A stretch of 64,000 nucleotides of DNA from Halorubrum sp. JWXQ-INN 858 (GTDB lineage Archaea > Halobacteriota > Halobacteria > Halobacteriales > Haloferacaceae): the NCBI RefSeq assembly GCF_009806985.1, contig NZ_WUAX01000016.1, positions 122,976 to 186,975 on the forward strand. Reading direction: 5' to 3'. The number at the start of each line of letters is the position of its first letter. Positions within the stretch are counted from its first letter, which is position 1. Position numbers and translations under genes: made by a program. The notes under the pieces were generated by a model, which made no database searches, was not told the origin of the DNA, and worked only from the letters and a program-made list of their open reading frames with translations. Of this stretch, positions 24,151 to 32,495 are shown piece after piece.

Positions 24151-24921
24151 ATGGTGTCTGCCCCTGAATTCCTCGAAGAGGAGTTTGTCGAGGCTGCTGA
24201 AACTCGTGGTGAAGACCCGGAACAGGCCCTCCAACAACTGATGCTCAAGTACGTCCAGAACGAGGACGCTACTGCCGCCGAATTGCTCGGCGAACACCCC
24301 GACGGCCCCGTCGTGTCCACCGGCGAGTACAACCCTGACGACGCCCGTGAACTGACTCGGGAAGCCATCGAGGGACTTGTCGGTTATCCGCGCGAGGTGA
24401 AGATTGACCCCTCGGACGTGCCCGACGACGAGGTGCCGCGCGATCCCGATGCGAAGCGCGAACTCGTCCTTGCCGTACTCCGCCACGAACACGACCGCTT
24501 CGCCAACGAGGATGAGCGAGTCCACCCGAACGTGATTCGTCGAGGGGACGTTGTTCGCGTGGCGCGGATGTTCCTCGACGACATCAACGAATCAGATCAC
24601 AAGCGACGTGAGTACGTTGAGAAGGTGATGGATAGACTTCTGGTGAGTCCGAATCCCGAAGAAGAGCAACGGGCGTTCTGGACTGTTGAGAAAGCGTTGG
24701 AGTACATCGAGTCCGTTAGACCTGATGACTTCTCCGATCCGCATACTGCGTTCATCGTGGAGATGGATGTCGCCGATATCTCGAAGGAGATTTTGGCGAG
24801 CAGTCGTGATGACGTGGGCGTAGATCGTGTGAACGATGCACGTTCGGAGTGGGGTTTGAAGCCGCTGGACGCGGCTGAATGGATGGTGTACCGCGACTTC
24901 CCCGAATCAACCGACGAGTAG
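24151..24921 (+). CDS. Acidic helical protein of unknown function
   Basis: 256 residues, MVSAPEFLEEEFVEAAETRG, mostly helical with many Asp and Glu and no membrane segment. It contains a central ELVLAVLRHEHDRFANEDER and a C-terminal WGLKPLDAAEWMVYRDFPES. No family recognised. The sequence gtgaacggatggtgtctgcc around its start recurs at 23475, with a 7-base insertion, as a short decayed copy. Confidence 0.7.
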   Translation: MVSAPEFLEEEFVEAAETRGEDPEQALQQLMLKYVQNEDATAAELLGEHPDGPVVSTGEYNPDDARELTREAIEGLVGYPREVKIDPSDVPDDEVPRDPDAKRELVLAVLRHEHDRFANEDERVHPNVIRRGDVVRVARMFLDDINESDHKRREYVEKVMDRLLVSPNPEEEQRAFWTVEKALEYIESVRPDDFSDPHTAFIVEMDVADISKEILASSRDDVGVDRVNDARSEWGLKPLDAAEWMVYRDFPESTDE

Positions 24922-24975
24922 TCGTTCTTCCTTTTCCCTGATTTTTAACAATCGTCCAGACGCATCACCCGATTA

Positions 24976-25281
24976 ATGTCAGACTCGATGGACTCAGAGG
25001 AGGTAATGGACACAATAATGGGCGTAATGGGGCCGGTGTGGATCACGTCGGCTGGTGGTGAGGAAGCAGCTGTGCGTGTCGTGGAGCGGTCTGATACGTC
25101 CGATGCGAAGGTTGCGCGGATCGAAGTCGTCGAAGGTGACGTGCCGGGTGACGAATCGAAGGCGCAGATACGGTCTGAAAAGGAAGATGGAGGTTGGAGC
25201 CGCCCCGTCGCGTACTGGGTTGGTGAGGCGGACGGGGGAGAAGAATTGGAGTGGATCATCGACGGGGTAGAAGAGGTGTAG
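24976..25281 (+). CDS. Small acidic protein, third member of an island family
   Basis: 101 residues. The N-terminal MDSEEVMDTIMGVMGPVWIT resembles SSDIEETIRGVVEPIRETSG of the 5486 gene, and the following VARIEVVEGDVPGDESKAQI takes the place of its IIHIETTD strand. It is the first of three closely spaced genes at the tRNA end of the island. Function unknown. Confidence 0.7.
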   Translation: MSDSMDSEEVMDTIMGVMGPVWITSAGGEEAAVRVVERSDTSDAKVARIEVVEGDVPGDESKAQIRSEKEDGGWSRPVAYWVGEADGGEELEWIIDGVEEV

Positions 25282-25285
25282 GTGG

Positions 25286-25636
25286 ATGGGTGACGAACGT
25301 ACGCCGGAGGAACGGGCGGAGTTGCTGGCCGATTTCTTCGACGCGGTGCGAGACGACGAAGGCCGTGGCGTGACGGTGGATGAGACGCCGATTGGAGTGA
25401 AAGTCGGGTTGGAGATGTCGAGTGCGAGGGACGCGTGGACGCAGACGGAGGCCGATGGCCGCGCCATCCTCGACGAGTACGAAGATATCCTCGTCTCGGT
25501 CTACGAAGGCGAACTCGAAGTCGTGGACGAGGTGAGCGACGAGGAGTGGCCGCACTTCGTCGCGCTCGTCGAGGAGACTGATGGCGTCGGTGTCGGCGAA
25601 AAGGAGTTGCGTGATGTTCGGGGTGGTGAGCCGTGA
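25286..25636 (+). CDS. Small acidic protein, tandem paralog A
   Basis: 116 residues. The stretch ETPIGVKVGLEMSSARDAWT and SVYEGELEVVDEVSDEEWPH match, in order, ETPLGVKLAADRGPGDLAPE and SIYEGELDAVNEVEEEWWEE of the next gene, so the two arose by tandem duplication. It overlaps that gene (GTG start within its end). It is acidic and helix-rich, with no known family. Confidence 0.7.
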   Translation: MGDERTPEERAELLADFFDAVRDDEGRGVTVDETPIGVKVGLEMSSARDAWTQTEADGRAILDEYEDILVSVYEGELEVVDEVSDEEWPHFVALVEETDGVGVGEKELRDVRGGEP

Positions 25637-25968
25637 GCGACGAAATAGACGAGGAGGCGTTGGAGCGGTACGTGGGGTGGGTTGAGGAGGGCCGTGCGCA
25701 GCCCAAGGTGTACGAAACGCCTCTCGGCGTCAAGCTCGCCGCAGACAGGGGGCCGGGTGATCTGGCACCGGAGTACGGGCGGCCTGAGGTGATGTCGTTC
25801 CGTGAAGCGATCGGGGTGTGGGAGGACGAGATAGTTTCCATTTACGAAGGCGAACTCGACGCAGTCAACGAGGTTGAAGAGGAGTGGTGGGAGGAGTTCG
25901 TCACCGTCGCCGACGCGGCTCTCGACGACGTTGGTGAGGAGGAGTTGCGGGCGGCGCGCGACGAGTAG
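25633..25968 (+). CDS. Small acidic protein, tandem paralog B
   Basis: 111 residues from GTG 25633, coupled to paralog A by a GTGA overlap. It shares the TPLGVK, YEGEL and EEELR blocks with paralog A. It is the last gene before the tRNA-side end of the island; 25969-26125 contains no gene, only the attachment arm. Confidence 0.7.
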   Translation: MSDEIDEEALERYVGWVEEGRAQPKVYETPLGVKLAADRGPGDLAPEYGRPEVMSFREAIGVWEDEIVSIYEGELDAVNEVEEEWWEEFVTVADAALDDVGEEELRAARDE

Positions 25969-26106
25969 ATAGGCGACCGTCTAGATCCTCGGACTTTGTT
26001 CTCCGGTGCTCCTATTACTCCACGCGCCTCAGCAAAGTGATGTGATGGCCCCACTGCGTTCACCGTTGGAAGACGACATTCAGCCGCTTGAGGGATGCTT
26101 CTCAAG

Positions 26107-26119
26107 GGATTCGTAACAA
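26107..26119. repeat. Attachment arm repeat inside the right end
   Basis: ggattcgtaacaa is identical to 2113-2125, where it spans the inner edge of attL. Here it lies 7 bases inside the right core, and taacaatttgtta (26113-26125) is a perfect inverted repeat around one base. In the excised circle the two copies would sit 32 bases apart on either side of the crossover core. Confidence 0.7.
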
Positions 26120-26125
26120 TTTGTT

Positions 26126-26145
26126 AGTAGTCCCGGGCGGATTCG
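26126..26145. repeat. Right attachment-site direct repeat (attR core)
   Basis: Identical to 2100-2119. It covers the discriminator, acceptor strand and T-stem of tRNA-Gln on the minus strand, so integration rebuilds an intact tRNA. Confidence 0.9.
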
Positions 26146-26200
26146 AACCGCCGTCAATGGCTCCAAAGGCCATTATGATTGGCCACTACACCACGGGACT
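26128..26200 (-). tRNA. tRNA-Gln (anticodon TTG)
   Basis: On the minus strand the 73-base sequence starts AGTCCCG and ends CGGGACT plus discriminator A (7-bp acceptor stem). The anticodon arm has loop CTTTGGA, placing TTG at 34-36. The T-arm has GGTTCGAATCC. It is complete despite serving as the island's integration target. Confidence 0.95.
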
Positions 26201-26280
26201 GCGAATGCGTCTACCTCGCCCGCCCTCAAGTAGGTTACTTTCCGGTCCGACGCGGCGACGTTCCGTCTCGTCCGATCGGC

Positions 26281-26871
26281 TCACGCGCCCTCGGCGAGCC
26301 GATCGTATCGCTCCTCGAAGCTCGCCCGGCAGGTGCCACAACAGAAGTGGTACAGCGTCCCGTCGACGCGGGCCGACTCCCCCTCGGCGGTGACCGTGTT
26401 GTCGCACTCGACGCAGTCGACCGCGAGGTCGACGTCGCCGAGCGTGGGCGACCAGTCGCGGCGGTCGACGAGCCGCACGGAGAGCTCCCGAACCGACTCC
26501 AACCCGACCGCCTCGTCCACGAGCCCGCGCGCCCCCGCGTCGTCGAGCGTCGTCGAGAAGGTCACGTCGCCCTCGGCGGTCAACACGGCGTGCTCGACGC
26601 GATCGTGGTCGGCGACCGCCTCGTACGCCGCCGTCGCCTCCGCGGGCGCGACCGACAGGGTCACCAGCGCCTCCGTCCCGGTCGAGAGCGCGGCGTCGTC
26701 GATCCGGACGGTGAACCCCTCGATGACGCCGAGCTCCCGGAGCCGGTCGACGCGGTCGGAGACGGCCGGCGCGGAGAGTCCGACGCGGTCGGCGATGTCG
26801 CGGTACGGGCGTCTGGCGTCCGCGAGGAGGAGCCGCAGGATCTCCCGGTCGGTGCCGTCGAGCGTGCGCAT
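26281..26871 (-). CDS. Lrp/AsnC-family regulator with C-terminal TRASH metal-binding domain
   Basis: 196 residues from ATG 26871 (MRTLDGTDREILRLLLADAR). An AsnC-type HTH (YRDIADRVGLSAPAVSDRVD) and ligand-binding RAM-like domain are followed by VECDNTVTAEGES...YHFCCGTCRASFEERY, a TRASH/YHS-like cysteine site. Haloarchaeal proteins of this build sense copper and control efflux genes. The divergent copper chaperone at 27104 supports that. The region between them is low-complexity GGGAACGGCGG-like sequence. Confidence 0.85.
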   Translation of the reverse strand: MRTLDGTDREILRLLLADARRPYRDIADRVGLSAPAVSDRVDRLRELGVIEGFTVRIDDAALSTGTEALVTLSVAPAEATAAYEAVADHDRVEHAVLTAEGDVTFSTTLDDAGARGLVDEAVGLESVRELSVRLVDRRDWSPTLGDVDLAVDCVECDNTVTAEGESARVDGTLYHFCCGTCRASFEERYDRLAEGA

Positions 26872-27103
26872 GGGCGACGTTGCCGCGGCGAACTCATAAG
26901 CGTGCGGACGGCGGTGGGAGGGGAACGGCGGTGGGGTGGAGGAACGGCGATGGGAGAGAACGGCGATGGAAGGGGAACGGCGGTGGAACGGAGACGACGG
27001 TCGACTGCGGACCGCGGCGACGATGGCGACCGCGTTCGGGAAACCGTCCCGCCGACCCGCGCCGAGGGAAACCCTGTTATCTCGCCCGCTCCAAACGGGC
27101 GAC

Positions 27104-27298
27104 ATGTACACGATCGAGGTCGACGGCATGGCGTGTGACGGCTGCGAGGCGAACGTGATCGACGCGCTCTCTGCGGTCCCCGGCGTCGAGAGCGCGGACG
27201 CCGACCACGAACGCGGGATCGCGACCGCCGACGGCGACGTCGACGTCGACGCGCTGGTCGCGGCGATCGAGGAGGCCGGCTACGGCGCGACCGCCTGA
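27104..27298 (+). CDS. Copper chaperone, heavy-metal-associated domain protein (CopZ-like)
   Basis: 64 residues, a single HMA ferredoxin-like domain with GMACDGCEANV as the copper site (Cys residues of MxCxxC). It probably delivers Cu(I) to the P-type ATPase encoded at 43364-45895. It is divergent from the Lrp-TRASH regulator. Confidence 0.9.
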   Translation: MYTIEVDGMACDGCEANVIDALSAVPGVESADADHERGIATADGDVDVDALVAAIEEAGYGATA

Positions 27299-27312
27299 AC
27301 CACCCGGTTCGC

Positions 27313-28179
27313 TTATAAGTACTCGCCGAGCAGCGGCGCGACGCGCTCGCGGGTCGCCTCGGGGATCGCCTCGGTCGGCGTGTTGACCGTGCCCGCCAGC
27401 GCGGTGTGAGCGTCGCACTCGTGGTCCGCGGGAAGCGCCCGGACGGCTTCCTCGACGGCGGCCTTGATCGCGGCCTGGTTCCGCTCGGCGTTCTCCAACA
27501 CCTCCGCGAGCGTCACCTCGCTGTCCGCCTTCCAGACGTCGTAGTCGGTGACGCCCGCGATCGTCGCGTACGCGATCTCCGCCTCGCGAGCGAGCTTCGC
27601 CTCGGGGATCGCGGTCATTCCGACGAGGTCCCACCCCTGTGCCTTATAAAACTCCGACTCCGCCCGCGTCGAGTACTGTGGTCCCTCGATGCAGACGTAC
27701 GTGCCGCCCTTCACGACCGGGACGTCGTCGCCGACCGCCGACTCCGCCGCCGCGGTCAGGTGGTCGACCAGTTCGGGGCTGTACGGGTCCGCGAACGGCT
27801 GGTGGACGACGACCCCGTCGCCGTAAAACGAGAGGTCACGGCCGCTCGTCCGGTCGAAGATCTGGTCGGGAACGACGAGCGTGCCCGGCTCCAGCTCCTC
27901 TTTTAAGCTCCCGACGGCGTTCGACGCGAACACGTGGGTGACGCCCGCCTTTTTCAGGGCGTACATGTTCGCGCGGTAGGGCAGGTCCGTCGGCGAGACG
28001 CCGTGGTTCGAGCCGTGCCGCGGGAGGAACGCGACCTCGCGGCCGGTGTCGGCGAACTCGCCGATCGTGACCGCGTCGCTCGGCTCGCCGTAGGGGGTGT
28101 CGTACTCGACCTCGCGGACGTCGTTCAGGGGGAGCGCCTCGTAGATGCCGCTGCCGCCGATGAAACCGATCGTGCTCAT
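27313..28179 (-). CDS. mtnP: S-methyl-5'-thioadenosine phosphorylase
   Basis: 288 residues, PNP/MTAP family II. Visible are IGFIGGSGIYEA, LPRHGSNHGVSPTDLPYRAN (phosphate/nucleoside binding), VCIEGPQYSTRAES and GMTAIPEAKLAREAEI. It splits methylthioadenosine into adenine and methylthioribose-1-phosphate for methionine salvage. A TATA element (cttataagta on the minus strand) 23-30 bases upstream gives a leaderless start. Confidence 0.9.
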   Translation of the reverse strand: MSTIGFIGGSGIYEALPLNDVREVEYDTPYGEPSDAVTIGEFADTGREVAFLPRHGSNHGVSPTDLPYRANMYALKKAGVTHVFASNAVGSLKEELEPGTLVVPDQIFDRTSGRDLSFYGDGVVVHQPFADPYSPELVDHLTAAAESAVGDDVPVVKGGTYVCIEGPQYSTRAESEFYKAQGWDLVGMTAIPEAKLAREAEIAYATIAGVTDYDVWKADSEVTLAEVLENAERNQAAIKAAVEEAVRALPADHECDAHTALAGTVNTPTEAIPEATRERVAPLLGEYL

Positions 28180-28201
28180 ACCCGCGATCCGGCCGCCCGA
28201 T

Positions 28202-28209
28202 ACTTATAA
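28202..28209 (-). promoter_or_regulatory. TATA box of mtnP
   Basis: Minus-strand cttataag, centred about 27 bases before ATG 28179, matches the haloarchaeal TATA consensus. Confidence 0.7.
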
Positions 28210-28273
28210 GGAGTGACCCACGACGACGACCGACCCGACGACGGTGGCGACGCGAACGACGATGGACGGTCCC

Positions 28274-28349
28274 GGCGACCGCTCACAGTACCGGCGACCG
28301 CTCACAGCATCGGCGACCGCTCACAGCATCGGCGACCGCTCACAGCACC
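28274..28349. repeat. 19-bp minisatellite, four copies
   Basis: ggcgaccgctcacag recurs at 28274, 28293, 28312 and 28331, exactly 19 bases apart. The last copy runs into the 3' end of the phosphate permease gene. Confidence 0.85.
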
Positions 28350-29518
28350 GCCGAGATGGCCGTGTAGACCCCGAACCCGATCACCAGCGAGCCGACGAGC
28401 GACCCGATCCACGCGAGGACGGTGTACGTCATCTTCGAGCGGCTCACGCCCGCGTCCCCGGCGGCGTACCCCGCGCCGACGATGGCCGAGACGATGATCT
28501 CGTTGAACGAGACCGGGATGCCGAAGGCGACCGCGGTCTGGGCGATGGCGAACGACGGGATGAGCGCGGCGATCGACCGCCGCGGCCCCATCGAGGCGTA
28601 GTCCTGTGCGATCGCCTTTATCATCCGGGGTGCGCCCGTCCACGACCCGGCCAGTAGGCCGACGCCGCCCCCGACGAGCAGCGCCCACAGCGGGACCCCG
28701 ACGTCGCCGAAGATCGGAACCAGCGGCCCGATCGCGAGCCCGACCTGCGAGCCGCCCGCCGAGAACGCCACGAGCCCGCCCATCGCGAGGAGGAACCGCC
28801 GCTGTGCTCCTTCGCGGTCGCGCCCGACGTCGGCGTACACCGCGGCGGCGACGAGCCCGGCGATCGCGAGCGTGACCGCCGCGGTCCCGACCGTTCCGGG
28901 GCCGCCGACGCCGGCCGCGACCGCCCCGGCGATCGACGCCTGCTCGTCGCCCGGTCCGAGCAGGGCGAACCCGACGTTGGCGAGGATCACCCCCACCAGC
29001 CCGGCGAGGACCGCGGTCAGGGCCCGTTCCGGGAGCCGGTCGCCGATCAGCGCGCGTGCGACGGCGTAGGCGATGCCGCCGCCGACGAACGGAGTCAGCA
29101 CCCACAGGGTGAGGATCTCGACGTACTTGGGCCACGCGGGGTCACCGCCCATCGCGAGCCCGACCCCGACGACCGCGCCGGTGACGGTGAACGCGGTCGC
29201 TATCGGATAGCCCGCGAAGACGCCGATCGCGACGAGCCCGGCGGCCGTAAGCAGCGCGACGATGGCGGCCCCCGCGGTGAGCGTCACGCCGCCGATGAGC
29301 TCGGTACCGACCGCCTCGGTGACGTTCGCGCCCTGAAGCACCGCCCCGAGGAGGCCGAGGACGCCGACGACGAGGCCGGCACGCATCACGGAGATGGCGT
29401 TCGCCCCGACCGCGGGCGCGAACGGCGTCGACCCCGACGACCCCGCGCCGATGGACCACGCCATGAAGAGGCTCGCGACCCCGGCGATCAGGAGCGTGAG
29501 GACCGTAACGGCGGCCAT
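28340..29518 (-). CDS. PiT-family inorganic phosphate permease
   Basis: 392 residues from ATG 29518. It is a polytopic membrane protein with two inverted PHO-4-type repeats: an N-terminal WSIGAGSSGSTPFAPAVGAN and a later VGLLAGSWTGAPRMIKAIAQ / FGIPVSFNEIIVSAIVGAGY. It imports phosphate with a cation. The 42-codon membrane ORF directly upstream, one base before its start, forms an operon with it. Confidence 0.85.
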   Translation of the reverse strand: MAAVTVLTLLIAGVASLFMAWSIGAGSSGSTPFAPAVGANAISVMRAGLVVGVLGLLGAVLQGANVTEAVGTELIGGVTLTAGAAIVALLTAAGLVAIGVFAGYPIATAFTVTGAVVGVGLAMGGDPAWPKYVEILTLWVLTPFVGGGIAYAVARALIGDRLPERALTAVLAGLVGVILANVGFALLGPGDEQASIAGAVAAGVGGPGTVGTAAVTLAIAGLVAAAVYADVGRDREGAQRRFLLAMGGLVAFSAGGSQVGLAIGPLVPIFGDVGVPLWALLVGGGVGLLAGSWTGAPRMIKAIAQDYASMGPRRSIAALIPSFAIAQTAVAFGIPVSFNEIIVSAIVGAGYAAGDAGVSRSKMTYTVLAWIGSLVGSLVIGFGVYTAISAVL

Positions 29519-29519
29519 G

Positions 29520-29648
29520 TTACCGTTTCCCGTCCTCGTACCCCTCTCGCAGCCCGAGCAGGGTGCGCCGGACGAGGAGGAACCCGAAGAAGAAGAGCCC
29601 CAGCAGGACGACGAGGAGGAAGACGAACAACGGGTCAACCGAAACCAT
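29520..29648 (-). CDS. 42-residue membrane protein upstream of the phosphate permease
   Basis: MVSVDPLFVFLLVVLLGLFF continues FGFLLVRRTLLGLREGYEDG and KR. It has one transmembrane helix with a positively charged, then acidic cytoplasmic end. The stop is one base before the permease ATG. It is probably a small subunit or regulator of the transporter. Confidence 0.7.
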   Translation of the reverse strand: MVSVDPLFVFLLVVLLGLFFFGFLLVRRTLLGLREGYEDGKR

Positions 29649-29846
29649 ACCCCGGGTTCCGTCGGCACGGTGTTAGGCGTTTCGGCAGCGGCCGGGAGGC
29701 TCAGATCGATAGCGATCCCGAAGAGCGACGACGGCGCGGGGTCGGGATTGGTAAAACCGCTCTTTGTGCCTCGGGCACGTATAAGAGACACGCACCACAA
29801 CCGACGAACGCGGCCCCCCGCTTCGGCCCTCCGCCCGACGGCGGGC

Positions 29847-30356
29847 TCAACCTTCGATACGGAACTCCCGGAAAGCGTCGCCGTCCGGCGTCACCAGCCG
29901 TCCCTCGAGCCCGTCGGCCGCCCGCTCCAGCTCCGCGTGGGCCGCCCGGTTGCCGCGCGGCTCCGCGTGGCTCCCCGGGTTCACGATCGGGAGCCCCGTC
30001 GAGTCGTCGAACCGCGGCGCGTGGGTGTGACCGCAGATCACGGCGTCGGCGTCGCGCTCGCGGCCGAACATGACGAGTCCCGTGTCACCGCTCCGCCGAC
30101 GGTGCGTCACCGCGAACCGGACCCCGCCGTACTCGACGACGCGCGTCTCCGGGACCCGGTCGCGGATCGCGCGGTCGTCGTTGTTGCCGTATACCGCCCG
30201 GAGGCTCCCGGCTTCCTCGTAGAAGGCGTCGAGGACCGGCTCGCGGTAGAAGTCGCCGGCGTGGACCACGACGTCGGCGTCGCGGACCGCGGAGAGGGTC
30301 CGCCCGCGCAGCCGGTGTCCGTCGGTGCTGTGTGTGTCCGAGACGACGACCAACAT
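29847..30356 (-). CDS. YfcE/MJ0936-type metallophosphoesterase
   Basis: 169 residues with the calcineurin-like signatures VVSDTHS, VHAGDFYREP, YGNNDD, CGHTHAPRFD and VNPGSHAEPRGN. It is expected to hydrolyse phosphodiesters with Mn or Ni. Length is typical of the family. The natural substrate is unknown. Confidence 0.9.
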   Translation of the reverse strand: MLVVVSDTHSTDGHRLRGRTLSAVRDADVVVHAGDFYREPVLDAFYEEAGSLRAVYGNNDDRAIRDRVPETRVVEYGGVRFAVTHRRRSGDTGLVMFGRERDADAVICGHTHAPRFDDSTGLPIVNPGSHAEPRGNRAAHAELERAADGLEGRLVTPDGDAFREFRIEG

Positions 30357-30420
30357 ACCGCTGGCTCGGTCGGCGACCGACTTAAGCGGCCGGACCCTCC
30401 CGGAACGGGTGCGGGGGTAC

Positions 30421-31407
30421 CTACCGCTCGCTGAGCGCGAGCGACGCGAGCAGCGACTCCAGTTGGACCTGCTCGTTCGCGCCCTCGGCGATCCGGTAGT
30501 CGACCTCGCCGATACGCTCCATCAGCCTGACCGCCTCCCGCTCGGAGAGGTCGAACTCCCACACCGACCGGTGGAGCTGGTCGATGACGTCGCCGCCGGC
30601 CATCCCCGTCTCCGTGAGGAGCCCGTCGAGCGTCGCCCGCGCCCTCGCGAAGTCGCCCGCGAGCGCGTCGGTCACCATCGCCTCGATCTCCTCGGGCCGC
30701 GCCGTGGCGGTGATCGCGTAAACCGCCTCCTCGTCGACGACCCCGCCGGTCGTCGCCGCGGCCTGCAGCGAGTTTATCGCCCGACGCATGTCGCCGTCGG
30801 CGGCGTACACCAGCGCGTCGACGCCCGCGTCGGTCACCTCGATCCCCTCGGCGGCGGCGATCTCGCGGACCTGCGCCGCGACCGCGTCGTCGGACAGCGG
30901 CGAGAACCGGAACACCGCACACCGCGACTGGATCGGGTCGATGATCTTCGAGGAGTAGTTACACGAGAGGATGAATCGGGTGTTGTCCGAGAACTGCTCC
31001 ATCGTCCGACGCAGCGCTGACTGGGCGTCGTCCGTGAGCGAGTCCGCCTCGTCGAGGAACACGATCCGGAAATCGCCGCCGAACGACGACCGCGCGAACC
31101 CCTTGATCCGGTCGCGGACCACGTCGATGCCGCGCTGGTCGGAGGCGTTGAGCTCGAGGAAGTTACCGCGCCAGTTGTCCTCGCCGTACACCTCGCGGGC
31201 GATGGCGGTGGCGGCGGTCGTTTTCCCGACGCCGGCCGGCCCTGAAAAGAGGAGGTGGGGAACGTCCTCCTGGGCGATGTAGCTCGCGAGCCGCTCGACG
31301 ATCGCCTCCTGCCCGTGGACGTCGGCGAGCGTCTGCGGTCGGTACTTCTCGATCCATATCTCCCGCCCGGTGGCGGTCGCCGCGACCTGCTCGTCGGCCT
31401 CGCTCAT
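30421..31407 (-). CDS. rfcS: Replication factor C small subunit (clamp loader)
   Basis: 328 residues. It has [16 protein letters not shown], Walker [10 protein letters not shown], Walker [11 protein letters not shown], arginine-finger region [16 protein letters not shown] and a C-terminal collar domain. It loads PCNA on primer-template DNA together with RfcL. No intein interrupts the Walker A site, unlike in some haloarchaea. A TATA-like gtttatca lies 25-32 bases upstream. Confidence 0.95.
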   Translation of the reverse strand: MSEADEQVAATATGREIWIEKYRPQTLADVHGQEAIVERLASYIAQEDVPHLLFSGPAGVGKTTAATAIAREVYGEDNWRGNFLELNASDQRGIDVVRDRIKGFARSSFGGDFRIVFLDEADSLTDDAQSALRRTMEQFSDNTRFILSCNYSSKIIDPIQSRCAVFRFSPLSDDAVAAQVREIAAAEGIEVTDAGVDALVYAADGDMRRAINSLQAAATTGGVVDEEAVYAITATARPEEIEAMVTDALAGDFARARATLDGLLTETGMAGGDVIDQLHRSVWEFDLSEREAVRLMERIGEVDYRIAEGANEQVQLESLLASLALSER

Positions 31408-31468
31408 ACACGTACGGAGGGGTCGGTGGGGTGATAAACGCCCCGAGAGGACGCGACACCGGCACGAT

Positions 31469-31524
31469 CGGGGTGCGATCGGGACGCAATCGGGGTGCGA
31501 CTGGGACGCGGTCGGGGTGCGATC
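31469..31524. repeat. 22-bp degenerate tandem repeat
   Basis: cggggtgcga recurs at 31469, 31491 and 31513, in the gap between rfcS and etfA. Confidence 0.65.
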
Positions 31525-31547
31525 CGGAACGCCCTCGGCGCCGTGCC

Positions 31548-32495
31548 CTACTCGAACTGCGCGATGAGCTCCGGGACGACGTCGAACAGGTCGCCGACGA
31601 TCCCGTAGTCGGCGATGTCGAAGATCGGCGCGTTCGGGTCCGTGTTGATCGCGACGATCGTCTCCGACCCTTTCATCCCGGCAACGTGTTGAACGGCCCC
31701 GGAGATGCCGACCGCGATGTACACCGTCGGCGTGACGACCTTGCCGGACTGGCCGACCTGCCGGTTCTTCTCGAGCCAGCCGTTGTCGACGATCGGCCGG
31801 GACGCCGAGAGGGTCGCGCCGAGCGCGTCCGCGAGCTCCTCGACGAGCTCGAGGTTCTCCTCCTCCCCGATGCCGCGGCCGACGGAGACGAGCACGTCAG
31901 CCTCGGAGATGTCGACGTCGCCGCCGGCGACCTCTTCGAACCCCTGGACGCGCGCGCCGGAGTCCGGGTGGTCGGCGTCAACCGACTCGATCACCGCGTC
32001 GCCGACGCCCTCGGTGGCCTCCCACTCGCCCTCCCGGATCGTGAGCGCGAAGCGGTCGCCGGCGACGTCGACGGTCGTCTCGACCTTCGAGCCGTACATC
32101 TCCCGCGTGACGGTGAGCCCGTCGTCGTACGCGAAGCCGGTCGCGTCGGTCACGAGCGGGAGGTCGTAGCTCTCCGCCAGCGCGGGCGCGTAGTCGAGCC
32201 CGTTGACGGAGTTCGGCATGAGGACCGCCCCCGCGTCCGTGCGGGCGAGCAGCGTCTCGACCGCCGACTGGTAGGCGTTGTGGTCGAACTCCTCGCCGTT
32301 CTCGAGCGTGTAGATCGTGTCGACGCCGGGGCGGTCGAGGTCGTCCGCGAACCGATCGACGTTGCCGGCGATCACCGCGAGGTGGAGGTCGCCGTCGAGC
32401 GCGTCGGCGAGCTCCCGACCGGCCGTCACGATCTCGTAGGAGACGTCGCGCAGCTCGCCGCGGCGGTGTTCGGCGACCGCGAGCACGTCGGTCAT
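31548..32495 (-). CDS. etfA: Electron transfer flavoprotein alpha subunit
   Basis: 315 residues from ATG 32495. The C-terminal FAD-binding domain is clear: [80 protein letters not shown]. It accepts electrons from acyl-CoA dehydrogenases with EtfB. The start overlaps the etfB stop by ATGA. Confidence 0.95.
   Translation of the reverse strand: MTDVLAVAEHRRGELRDVSYEIVTAGRELADALDGDLHLAVIAGNVDRFADDLDRPGVDTIYTLENGEEFDHNAYQSAVETLLARTDAGAVLMPNSVNGLDYAPALAESYDLPLVTDATGFAYDDGLTVTREMYGSKVETTVDVAGDRFALTIREGEWEATEGVGDAVIESVDADHPDSGARVQGFEEVAGGDVDISEADVLVSVGRGIGEEENLELVEELADALGATLSASRPIVDNGWLEKNRQVGQSGKVVTPTVYIAVGISGAVQHVAGMKGSETIVAINTDPNAPIFDIADYGIVGDLFDVVPELIAQFE

Noticed and set aside
2100..26125. Avoidance of GTCGAC in the island as evidence for nuclease specificity
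   Set aside because: GTCGAC is present (for example near 12975, 13488 and 14898) and common in the host. That is compatible with methylation but says nothing about specificity.
2158..26125. Pleolipovirus or tailed provirus identity for the island
   Set aside because: No spike, VP3/VP4-like, NTPase, capsid, portal or terminase product is recognisable; only integrase and regulators would fit.
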